This document shows positions 1 through 5,662 of a stretch of 5,794 nt of DNA, in pieces (the first letter of the stretch is position 1; every line of letters starts with the position of its first letter). Source of the stretch: Iamia sp964643485 (lineage in GTDB: Bacteria; Actinomycetota; Acidimicrobiia; Acidimicrobiales; Iamiaceae); contig CAZXRA010000071.1 in assembly GCA_964643485.1 (NCBI GenBank), forward strand, positions 1 to 5,794, written 5' to 3'. Below the pieces are notes generated by a model. It did not search any database and was not told the origin of the DNA. It saw only the letters and a program-made list of their open reading frames with translations. Position numbers and translations under genes: made by a program.

Positions 1-72
1 TCGGGGCCGGAGCACCGGTCGAGTCCTGGGGTCCGCCGATCCTGCCGGAGGCGGATCCGTGGGCTCACCGTT

Positions 73-110
73 CGGCCGCCCGCGCCCATCCCCCCGGGTG
101 CGGGCGGCCG
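73..110. terminator. GC-rich hairpin, possible terminator lacking a U tract
   Basis: The arms CGGCCGCCCGC (73-83) and GCGGGCGGCCG (100-110) are perfect 11-bp inverted repeats. A G-T pair (84/99) and three more C-G pairs (85-87 with 96-98) extend the stem to about 15 bp with an 8-base loop. No T tract follows on either strand, so it is not a canonical Rho-independent terminator. Bare GC hairpins of this kind are common after genes in high-GC actinobacteria. It could end transcription of a gene lying to the left of the window; this role is inferred. Confidence 0.4.
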
Positions 111-123
111 TCGTGTCCGGCTG

Positions 124-178
124 GTCGACAGGGTGGGCCCACCCGGTGCCCTTCGACCGCCGCCGGCGGACTGTCGAC
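124..178. repeat. nested inverted repeats (GTCGACAG...CTGTCGAC enclosing a 14-bp palindrome)
   Basis: GTCGACAG at 124-131 is matched by its exact reverse complement CTGTCGAC at 171-178. Just inside the left arm, GGGTGGGCCCACCC (131-144) is a perfect 14-bp palindrome, and CCGCCGGCGG lies near 160-169. The block sits 17 bases before the putative -35 element of the hydrolase gene, so it could be an operator or structured DNA. GC-rich sequence produces such dyads by chance, and no known operator consensus was recognised. Confidence 0.3.
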
Positions 179-194
179 GGCGTCCGACACGCGA

Positions 195-223
195 TTGTCA
201 TATTCGTCTTTGTTCTGTAGCTT
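195..223 (+). promoter_or_regulatory. putative sigma-A type promoter of the NlpC/P60 gene
   Basis: TTGTCA at 195-200 matches the TTGACA -35 consensus at five of six positions. It is followed after a 17-base spacer by TAGCTT at 218-223, which fits the TAnnnT -10 form common in actinobacteria. The element lies in a conspicuously A+T-rich island (about 191-226) within otherwise very GC-rich DNA. The predicted transcript start, about 7 bases after the -10, falls at 229-232. This coincides with the GTG start codon chosen for the gene, so the mRNA is probably leaderless. Confidence 0.5.
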
Positions 224-231
224 TGGTGGCC

Positions 232-1434
232 GTGCTTGCGGGCCCTCGTCTTCGCCGTCGCCCCCGGCGGCGCGCCCTCGCTGCCCTCGTGGCGCTGGGG
301 GTCGGGCTGGGGCTGGTCGGCGGGCCCACATGGGCCGACGAGATCAGCGACACCCGCTCCGAGGCGGCCCGCATCGCCGACCGCATGGAGGAGCTGCAGC
401 ACGAGGCCGAGGTCCTCACTGAGCAGTACTTGGACGCCAAGCTGGCCCGGGAGCAGCTCGACGAGCGCATCACCGACGCCCGCGGGCGGGCCGAGCGGTC
501 CCGGGCCGACGCCGCCGTCCTGGAGGACGACCTGCGGGAGTTCGCCGTCGAGGTCTACGTGAGCGGCGGCGGTGGGGGCATCGACCTGGCCACGGCCGCC
601 GTGCTCGGCGCCTCCGACGCCAGCGAGATCGGCCGCCGCCGGGGTTACGCCCGCTCCATCAGCTCCGACGGCGAGGACCTGGCCGACCAGTACCGCGGCG
701 CGGCAGCGACAGCCGACGCCGACACCCGGGCCCTCGAGGGCCTGCTGGCCGAGGCCGAACGGGTCGAGGCCGACATCGCCGACCGCCAGGCCGACACCGA
801 AGCCCGCATCGCCGAGCTGGAGGAGCTGGAAGAGCGGGTCACCGGTCGCCTGCGGAGCCTCGTCCAGGCCGAGCAGGAGCGCCGCGAGGCCGAGCGCCGC
901 CGTCGGGCCGAGGAAGAGGCCCGCCGCAACCCGCCCCCCGCCCCGGCTCCGGCCGTCGAGGAGCGGGAGGCCGACGAGGAGCCCAGCGACGCCCCCACCG
1001 ACGACGTCGATGCCCCGGCGCCGACCGCACCCTCGCCGGAACCGGCGCCCGACCCCGAACCGCCCGCCCCCACCGGGCCGTCGTCAGGGGCCGATGCGGC
1101 CATCGCCGCCGCCCACAGCGTCCTGGGCACCCCCTACCGCTGGGCCGGGGCGTCACCCTCGGGCGGCTTCGACTGCTCCGGCCTGGTCCTCTGGGCCTGG
1201 TCGCACGGCGGCAAGTCGCTGCCCCACTCGTCCAAGGCCCTCTACGCCATGAGCCGGAAGATCCCCGTCGACCAGCTCCAACCTGGCGATCTCGTCTTCT
1301 ACAACAGCCCCATCTCCCACGTCGGCCTCTACATCGGCGGCGGGCAGATGATCCACGCCCCCCACACCGGCGACGTGGTGAAGATCTCCAGCATCCACTA
1401 CTGGTCCGCCCTCGTCGGCGGCGGCCGGGTCTGA
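232..1434 (+). CDS. secreted coiled-coil NlpC/P60 peptidoglycan endopeptidase (RipC-like)
   Basis: Predicted exported cell-wall hydrolase of 400 residues. Order of parts: signal peptide (Arg-rich n-region 6-14, hydrophobic core 15-31, likely cleavage after Thr-Trp-Ala at 35); charged coiled coils about 37-107 and 142-232, separated by a Gly-rich turn (SGGGGGID, 110-118); Pro/Ala/Glu-rich linker 233-283; and an NlpC/P60 domain 287-397. The domain shows YRWAG, the nucleophile in DCSG (Cys315), GDLVFY, the catalytic His363 in SHVGLY, and His375 as likely third residue, 12 residues later as in E. coli Spr. The family cleaves the D-Glu/meso-DAP bond of stem peptides. The paired coiled coil resembles FtsEX-activated hydrolases such as RipC, CwlO and PcsB, so partnership with FtsEX is inferred; no ftsEX lies in view. 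The GTG at 232 was chosen because it puts the signal peptide at the N-terminus and sits just after a promoter-like element. A GTG at 133 would add 33 residues ahead of the signal sequence. Confidence 0.93.
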   Translation: MLAGPRLRRRPRRRALAALVALGVGLGLVGGPTWADEISDTRSEAARIADRMEELQHEAEVLTEQYLDAKLAREQLDERITDARGRAERSRADAAVLEDDLREFAVEVYVSGGGGGIDLATAAVLGASDASEIGRRRGYARSISSDGEDLADQYRGAAATADADTRALEGLLAEAERVEADIADRQADTEARIAELEELEERVTGRLRSLVQAEQERREAERRRRAEEEARRNPPPAPAPAVEEREADEEPSDAPTDDVDAPAPTAPSPEPAPDPEPPAPTGPSSGADAAIAAAHSVLGTPYRWAGASPSGGFDCSGLVLWAWSHGGKSLPHSSKALYAMSRKIPVDQLQPGDLVFYNSPISHVGLYIGGGQMIHAPHTGDVVKISSIHYWSALVGGGRV

Positions 1435-1444
1435 CGGAGCGACT

Positions 1445-1463
1445 CGCCGTCGCCGCTACGGCG
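1445..1463. terminator. small hairpin between convergent genes
   Basis: CGCCGT (1445-1450) and ACGGCG (1458-1463) form a 6-bp stem with a 7-base loop. It lies in the 21-base gap between the convergent hydrolase and NUDIX genes and overlaps the NUDIX stop codon. Its place suggests a weak bidirectional terminator, but there is no T tract and a stem this short is easily found by chance in such DNA. Confidence 0.25.
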
Positions 1464-1932
1464 CCCCGTCCCGGACGATCTCCCGCAGGGCCGGCCACGC
1501 CGCGGCGAAGCCGGGGTGCAGGGGCAGAGCGGTGACCTGATCGACGGGAACCCATCGCACGTCGTCGGTCTCGAAGGTGAGCGACGTGCCGAAACGGGCC
1601 GTCACGGCGACGACGACGGTCGTGTAGGTCCAGTCCGATGCCGGCGTGAACACGTGCTCGCCGACGACGTGCCACGGCTCCGGCGGTTGTCCCACCTCCT
1701 CCTCAGCCTCGCGCAGGGCCGCCTCCAACGGCAGCTCTCCCCGGTCGATGGCCCCGCCCGGGCACGACCACGTACCGCCCTCGTGGGCGAAGGCCGACCG
1801 CAGCTGCACCATCACCTCGGGACCGTGGCCGTCGGTGAGGGTGAACACCACGCCGGCCGCCCCATAGAGGCCCCAGCGAGTGTGGCCGTCGCTGCAGCGG
1901 AGGAAGCCGTCGCCGGACCGTCGAAGCGCCAT
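1456..1932 (-). CDS. NUDIX hydrolase
   Basis: A 158-residue single-domain NUDIX protein, a usual family length, which should hydrolyse a nucleoside-diphosphate-linked substrate in the cytosol; the substrate cannot be read from sequence. The Nudix box spans residues 60-81: Gly60, five residues, Glu66, seven residues, then Arg74-Glu75, the Glu77-Glu79 metal-binding cluster and Gly81. The last aliphatic position of the consensus is Gln82. The N-terminal GHTRWGLYGAAGVVF precedes the core beta strand, and TWSCPGG leads into the box. The ATG at 1932 is chosen because in-frame sequence further upstream is Pro/Thr-rich and overlaps the preceding gene. It begins 7 bases after the stop of the membrane-protein gene and shows no clear ribosome-binding site, so co-transcription with translational coupling is likely. 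A housecleaning role (such as sanitising oxidised nucleotides) is possible but unproven. Confidence 0.9.
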   Translation of the reverse strand: MALRRSGDGFLRCSDGHTRWGLYGAAGVVFTLTDGHGPEVMVQLRSAFAHEGGTWSCPGGAIDRGELPLEAALREAEEEVGQPPEPWHVVGEHVFTPASDWTYTTVVVAVTARFGTSLTFETDDVRWVPVDQVTALPLHPGFAAAWPALREIVRDGAP

Positions 1933-1939
1933 GGGATCG

Positions 1940-3067
1940 TCAGGCGGAACGGGGGGGGTCGTCCTCGACGTCCCACACCCGCACGCCGGCGGCATCGGCG
2001 GTGTCGCCGGTGAGGTCGCGGATCGGGTGGCGGCTCCGCATCTGGCGGATCGACCCGGGCCCGAGCCGGAGGGTGGCGTAGCCCACCGCCCCCAGGGGGA
2101 TCGGGAGCCAGAACTGGGCCAGGCGGTAGGTGAGGACGGCGACGGTGGCGGTGCTGCTGTCGAGGCTGAAGCCGACGAGGAGACCGGTGAGGGTGACCTC
2201 GATGAGACCCAGGCCGCCGGGGGTGAGGGGGATGACGGCCAGGATGTTGGCCACGCAGAAGGCGACGATCACGTCGGCCGGGTTGAGGACGGGTCCGAAG
2301 GCCCGGATGAACACCCACAGGGCGGCGGCGTCGAGGAGCCAGTTGGCCGTGGCCCAGATGATGCCCCGGCGGATGAGGGTGGGGTTCTGGATGAGGTCGT
2401 GGAGCCGGCTGACCAGCACCCGGACGAAGCGCTCGGCCGTGTCGGGCTGGACGAAGGGCAGCTTGGTGGCCACCGACCGCACCACCCGCACCGCCGGCTC
2501 CCGGCCCCGCATCAGCAGGACGACCAGCCCGGCGAACAGGGCGAGCAGCAGCATCCCCACGAAGGCGGCCGTGCCGTAGACCGGGTTGAAGCCGTCGAGG
2601 GGGATGGACACGAGGAGGGCCAGCCAGAGCAGCAGATTCAGCACCACGGCCGAGCCCAGGCCCACGGTGGCCAGGCTGAAGCCGGCGGCGGCCCCGTCCA
2701 CGCCGGCCTGGGTGAGCAGCCGGTACCCGAGGGTGCTGCCCGCCGCCGAGCCACCGGGCACGAGGTGGGAGACGGCCTTGGTGGCCAGCTGGATGCGCAG
2801 CACCCCTCCCAGGGGCAAGCGAGGCTCGGGTGGGAGCGTGACCCGGGTGAGCTGGGCGTAGGCGACCAGGGCCGCCATCTCCAGTCCCAGGGCCAGCAGG
2901 AGGAGGAACGGGTTGACGGCGCTGAGCCGCTCGACCGCCTCGCCCAGTCCCTTGGACCCCCCCAGGGAGGGCAGTACGACGTAGTTGAAGACCAGGAAGA
3001 AGAGGATGACGAGGGGGGTGCGCTTGAGGGTCTTGGCCCCGGTGACCCGGAGCCGCTCCGCCGTCAT
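1940..3067 (-). CDS. UPF0104 / MprF-type flippase-like integral membrane protein
   Basis: A 375-residue polytopic membrane protein of the lysylphosphatidylglycerol synthase transmembrane family (UPF0104; AglD and the N-terminal flippase part of MprF). Hydrophobic segments lie near 17-33, 52-72, 125-155, 163-186, 232-255, 263-281, 285-302 and 305-330. Two family hallmarks are visible: HLVPGGSAAGSTLGYRLL (101-118) and the PGGLGLIE motif (283-290). The cytosolic aminoacyl-transferase domain of full MprF is absent, so it is not itself a lysyl-PG synthase; lipid translocation or an envelope role is inferred from family only. The C-terminal tail (about 340-375) is hydrophilic and acidic at its end. 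It heads a unit with the NUDIX gene and is divergent from pcrA. The ATG at 3067 puts the first membrane segment near the N-terminus. An in-frame GTG at 3172 would add 35 Pro/Asp/Arg-rich residues; neither start has a clear Shine-Dalgarno sequence. Confidence 0.88.
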   Translation of the reverse strand: MTAERLRVTGAKTLKRTPLVILFFLVFNYVVLPSLGGSKGLGEAVERLSAVNPFLLLLALGLEMAALVAYAQLTRVTLPPEPRLPLGGVLRIQLATKAVSHLVPGGSAAGSTLGYRLLTQAGVDGAAAGFSLATVGLGSAVVLNLLLWLALLVSIPLDGFNPVYGTAAFVGMLLLALFAGLVVLLMRGREPAVRVVRSVATKLPFVQPDTAERFVRVLVSRLHDLIQNPTLIRRGIIWATANWLLDAAALWVFIRAFGPVLNPADVIVAFCVANILAVIPLTPGGLGLIEVTLTGLLVGFSLDSSTATVAVLTYRLAQFWLPIPLGAVGYATLRLGPGSIRQMRSRHPIRDLTGDTADAAGVRVWDVEDDPPRSA

Positions 3068-3110
3068 CGACGTGCCCAGGAGGCCGTCGCCGGGGCGGGC
3101 GGTGTCGGCT

Positions 3111-3128
3111 GGCGCGCCGCGGCGCGCC
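3111..3128. repeat. 18-bp perfect palindrome in divergent intergenic region
   Basis: GGCGCGCCGCGGCGCGCC is fully self-complementary and consists of two GGCGCGCC octamers separated by GC. It lies 43 bases upstream of the preferred start of the membrane-protein gene. It could be an operator or a structured leader element, or a by-product of extreme GC content. If the longer membrane-protein start were real it would be coding. Confidence 0.35.
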
Positions 3129-3151
3129 GGGCCAGGCCCCTCGTCGGGGCG

Positions 3152-3164
3152 TGACCGGGGGTCA
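3152..3164. promoter_or_regulatory. operator-like dyad TGACC-N3-GGTCA
   Basis: TGACC (3152-3156) and GGTCA (3160-3164) form a perfect inverted repeat around three G residues. It lies between the divergent membrane-protein and pcrA genes, where a regulator could act on both. It is not a recognised actinobacterial LexA box (which is longer, with the form GAAC...GTTC), so SOS control of pcrA is not supported by this site. Confidence 0.25.
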
Positions 3165-3257
3165 TCGGGCACGTTCGCGGCGGCGATGCCCCCATCCTCC
3201 CAGAACCGGCCCGGAGCGGCGACCAACGGGGCCGCCGGGCCTGTCGCAGGGCGTCGG

Positions 3258-3263
3258 TAGGGT
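3258..3263 (+). promoter_or_regulatory. putative -10 element for pcrA (leaderless start)
   Basis: TAGGGT fits the TAnnnT -10 form and ends 7 bases before the pcrA ATG at 3271. That places the predicted transcript start at the start codon itself, and no Shine-Dalgarno sequence is present in this interval. No convincing -35 hexamer is visible 16-19 bases upstream (that stretch is pure GC), so the call rests on the -10 and its spacing alone. Confidence 0.38.
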
Positions 3264-3270
3264 GGCCGGG

Positions 3271-5652
3271 ATGTCGTCCCCGCCCGACCCCGGAGAGCTC
3301 TTCGGCGAGCCCTTCCCGGACCAGGGCGAGCCCGAGCCCGAGGGGGCCGGCGACCTCGACCTCCTGGTGGGGCTCAACCCGGCCCAGGCCGACGCCGTCA
3401 CCCACGTCGACGGGCCGCTGCTCGTGTTGGCCGGGGCCGGTTCGGGCAAGACCCGGGTGCTCACCCATCGCATCGCCCACCTGATCCGCGACCACGGCGT
3501 CTCCCCGTTCTCGATCCTGGCCATCACCTTCACCAACAAGGCGGCCGACGAGATGAAGCATCGGGTCGGGGCCCTGGTCGGGCCGGTGGCTCAGAAGATG
3601 TGGGTGTCCACCTTCCACTCGGCTTGCGTGCGCATCCTGCGGCGGGAAGCCACCCGGCTGGGCTATCCGTCGTCGTTCACCATCTACGACCAGGCCGATG
3701 CCGTGCGCCTCACCGGCTACGTGCTGCGCGACCTCGACATCGACACCAAGCGCTTCCCGCCCCGCATGGTGCACGGCGCCATCAGCTCGGCCAAGAACCG
3801 TGGCCTGGGGGTGGAGCGCTACGAGGCCGAGGCGTCGGTGATCTTCGAGCGCCGCATCGCCGAGGCGTACCGGGAGTACCAGGCCCGCCTGCGCAAGGCC
3901 GGGGCCATGGACTTCGACGACCTCCTCGGCGTCACCGTCGAGGTGCTGCGCCAGTTCCCCGACGCCCTGGAGCACTACCAGCACCGCTTCGGCCACATCC
4001 TCGTCGACGAGTACCAGGACACCAACCCCGTCCAGAACGACCTGGTGATGCTCCTCGGCGCCAACCACCGCAACGTCTGCGTCGTGGGGGATCACGACCA
4101 GTCGATCTACCGATTTCGTGGTGCCGACGTCAGCAACATCGTCGACTTCGAGACGGCGTTCCCCGAGGTCACGGTGGTGCTGCTGGAGCAGAACTACCGC
4201 TCCACCCAGACGGTGCTCGACGCGGCCAACGCCGTGATCGCCCACAACACGTCCCGCAAGCCCAAGGAGCTGTGGACCGACGCCGGGCCCGGCGACCTCA
4301 TCCAGCGCTTCCACGCTGACGACGAGGGCGACGAGGCCCAGTGGGTCACCGGCCGCATGTCCACCCTCCACGACCAGGCCCAGCGCTGGGGCGACATGGC
4401 CGTCTTCTACCGGACCAACGCCCAGAGCCGCGTTCTGGAGGAGGCCCTCACCCGCAGCTCCATCCCCTACAAGGAGGTGGGCGGCACCCGCATCTACGAC
4501 CGCCGCGAGATCAAGGACGCCGTCGCCTACCTGAAGGCGGTGGTGAACCCGGCCGACGAGGTGTCGGTCAAACGGGTGCTGAACGTGCCCAAGCGGGGCG
4601 TGGGCGACACCACGGTGGGCCGGTTGGAGGGTTGGGCGGCCAGCCACGGCATCACCTTCGTCGAGGCCCTGCGCCAGGCCACCGAGGCCGGAGTGGGGGG
4701 CAGAGCCGTCAGCGGCATCGAGGCCTTCCTGGCCCTCCTCGACGAGGCGACGGCGGTGCGGGACGAGGGCCCGGCCCGGGTCCTGGAGGTGCTCCTCGAC
4801 CGCAGCGGCTACGTGGCCGAGCTGCGGGCTGAGCACTCCATCGAGGCCGAGGGGCGCCTGGAGAACCTGGCCGAGCTGGTCGGTGCGGCCCAGGAGGTCG
4901 ACGACGTCGACGCCTTCCTGGAGCAGATCAGCCTGGTGGCCGACACTGACGACCTCGACCCCGACGAGTCACAGGTCGTGCTCATGACCCTGCACTCGGC
5001 CAAGGGCCTGGAGTTCCCCGTCGTCTTCATCATCGGCATGGAGGACGGCGTCTTCCCCCACATCCGGTCCCTCACCGAGCCGGCCGAGCTGGAGGAGGAG
5101 CGCCGCCTGGCCTACGTGGGCATCACCCGGGCCCGCGAGGTGCTCCACCTGAGCCACGCCTGGGCCCGCACCATGTTCGGCGCCACCCAGTACAACCCGC
5201 CGAGCCGCTTCCTGGACGAGATCCCCTCGTCGCTGGTCACCGAGGTGCAGGGACGACGCCGGGCCTCACGGGGCGGGGGCAGCTGGGGCGGCGGCGGGCG
5301 GGAGGCCGGCGCGGGATCCTGGGAGCGCCGGGACCGAGGCGAGATGAGCCCGGCCCGGGCCCGCCGAGAACGTGCCAGGTCGGCGGAGCCGACCCCTTCA
5401 GGGTGGCGGGCGGGGTCGGTGGACGTCGCCCGGGAGCGCCAGGTCGACGCCGCCCTGCGGGCCGGAGCCGAGGCCGGAGCGCCGGCGGCCCACGGCCTGA
5501 AGATCGGCGACGACGTGCTCCACAAGCGCTGGGGCGAGGGCGTCGTGCTCGACATCGAGGGCCAGGGCGACAAGACGGAGGTGCTGGTGCGCTTCCCGTC
5601 CGAGGGGGAGAAGCGCCTGCTGCTGGCGTGGGCGCCCCTGGAGAAGGCGTGA
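3271..5652 (+). CDS. pcrA: ATP-dependent DNA helicase PcrA/UvrD (superfamily 1A)
   Basis: A complete 793-residue 3'-5' DNA helicase for nucleotide-excision repair, mismatch or replication-conflict processing. All motifs are in order: Q motif LNPAQ (35-39), Walker A AGAGSGKT (54-61, Lys60), Ia ITFTNKAADEM (85-95), Ib STFHS (113-117), II VDEYQD (245-250, Asp246-Glu247), III VVGDHDQSIYRFRGA (271-285), IV EQNYRST (306-312), V TLHSAKGLEF (573-582) and VI RRLAYVGITRARE (611-623). After a Gly/Arg-rich linker (about 660-735) comes the C-terminal PcrA/UvrD tudor-like module (741-793, IGDDVLHKRWGEGVV...), which in this family binds RNA polymerase and links repair to transcription. Length and architecture match actinobacterial PcrA/UvrD1. 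An acidic, Pro-rich N-terminal extension of about 30 residues precedes the Q motif. The ATG at 3271 is chosen over upstream in-frame codons because the sequence before it is low in complexity and a -10 element lies directly ahead. Confidence 0.97.
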   Translation: MSSPPDPGELFGEPFPDQGEPEPEGAGDLDLLVGLNPAQADAVTHVDGPLLVLAGAGSGKTRVLTHRIAHLIRDHGVSPFSILAITFTNKAADEMKHRVGALVGPVAQKMWVSTFHSACVRILRREATRLGYPSSFTIYDQADAVRLTGYVLRDLDIDTKRFPPRMVHGAISSAKNRGLGVERYEAEASVIFERRIAEAYREYQARLRKAGAMDFDDLLGVTVEVLRQFPDALEHYQHRFGHILVDEYQDTNPVQNDLVMLLGANHRNVCVVGDHDQSIYRFRGADVSNIVDFETAFPEVTVVLLEQNYRSTQTVLDAANAVIAHNTSRKPKELWTDAGPGDLIQRFHADDEGDEAQWVTGRMSTLHDQAQRWGDMAVFYRTNAQSRVLEEALTRSSIPYKEVGGTRIYDRREIKDAVAYLKAVVNPADEVSVKRVLNVPKRGVGDTTVGRLEGWAASHGITFVEALRQATEAGVGGRAVSGIEAFLALLDEATAVRDEGPARVLEVLLDRSGYVAELRAEHSIEAEGRLENLAELVGAAQEVDDVDAFLEQISLVADTDDLDPDESQVVLMTLHSAKGLEFPVVFIIGMEDGVFPHIRSLTEPAELEEERRLAYVGITRAREVLHLSHAWARTMFGATQYNPPSRFLDEIPSSLVTEVQGRRRASRGGGSWGGGGREAGAGSWERRDRGEMSPARARRERARSAEPTPSGWRAGSVDVARERQVDAALRAGAEAGAPAAHGLKIGDDVLHKRWGEGVVLDIEGQGDKTEVLVRFPSEGEKRLLLAWAPLEKA

Positions 5653-5662
5653 CCCGGGGGTC
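5651..5662. repeat. GACCCGGGGGTC dyad at the pcrA stop codon
   Basis: GACCC (5651-5655) and GGGTC (5658-5662) are perfect inverted repeats with only two bases between them, too tight a loop for a good RNA hairpin. The dyad starts inside the pcrA stop codon and ends one base short of the stop codon of the sigma fragment. It therefore marks the junction between two different kinds of sequence. No other terminator for pcrA is visible. Confidence 0.3.

Larger units (their letters stand above)
1..231. other. non-coding leader region with no supported gene
   Basis: I find no convincing gene here. Several frames stay open only because the DNA is GC-rich. The plus frame that runs into the NlpC/P60 gene is open from the window edge, but its translation is Arg/Pro-rich, low in complexity and lacks a recognisable domain. 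A plus-strand reading frame at the extreme left (frame 3) could be the tail of an upstream protein, but it has no stop at a sensible place. The stretch does hold a GC hairpin at 73-110, nested dyads at 124-178 and a low-GC promoter-like island at 191-226, each listed separately. Confidence 0.5.

Noticed and set aside
61..190. A c-di-AMP (ydaO-type) riboswitch before the cell-wall hydrolase gene
   Set aside because: Such riboswitches often precede actinobacterial hydrolase genes, but I could not see the conserved ydaO core segments. The putative promoter also lies downstream of this region.
133..231. Longer start for the NlpC/P60 protein at the GTG at 133
   Set aside because: It would place 33 low-complexity residues before the signal peptide and put the promoter-like island inside the coding sequence; no ribosome-binding site precedes it.
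65..331. 88-codon minus-strand frame at the left end as a divergent gene
   Set aside because: It overlaps the promoter and signal-peptide region of the hydrolase, lacks a recognisable domain and has low-complexity Arg/Pro/Ala composition.
839..1675. 278-codon minus-strand frame spanning the hydrolase 3' end and the NUDIX gene
   Set aside because: Arg-rich, no domain, and it overlaps two genes with recognisable catalytic motifs.
1880..3154. 424-codon open frame on the plus strand, opposite the membrane-protein gene
   Set aside because: The product is extremely Gly/Glu/Asp/His-rich and low in complexity, being the reverse reading of hydrophobic codons. The minus-strand frame has clear membrane segments and family motifs.
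3064..4836. 590-codon open frame on the minus strand, opposite pcrA
   Set aside because: It is antisense to a helicase with every motif intact. The translation is rich in Val, Gly, His and Asp without any domain, as expected from a shadow frame in GC-rich DNA.
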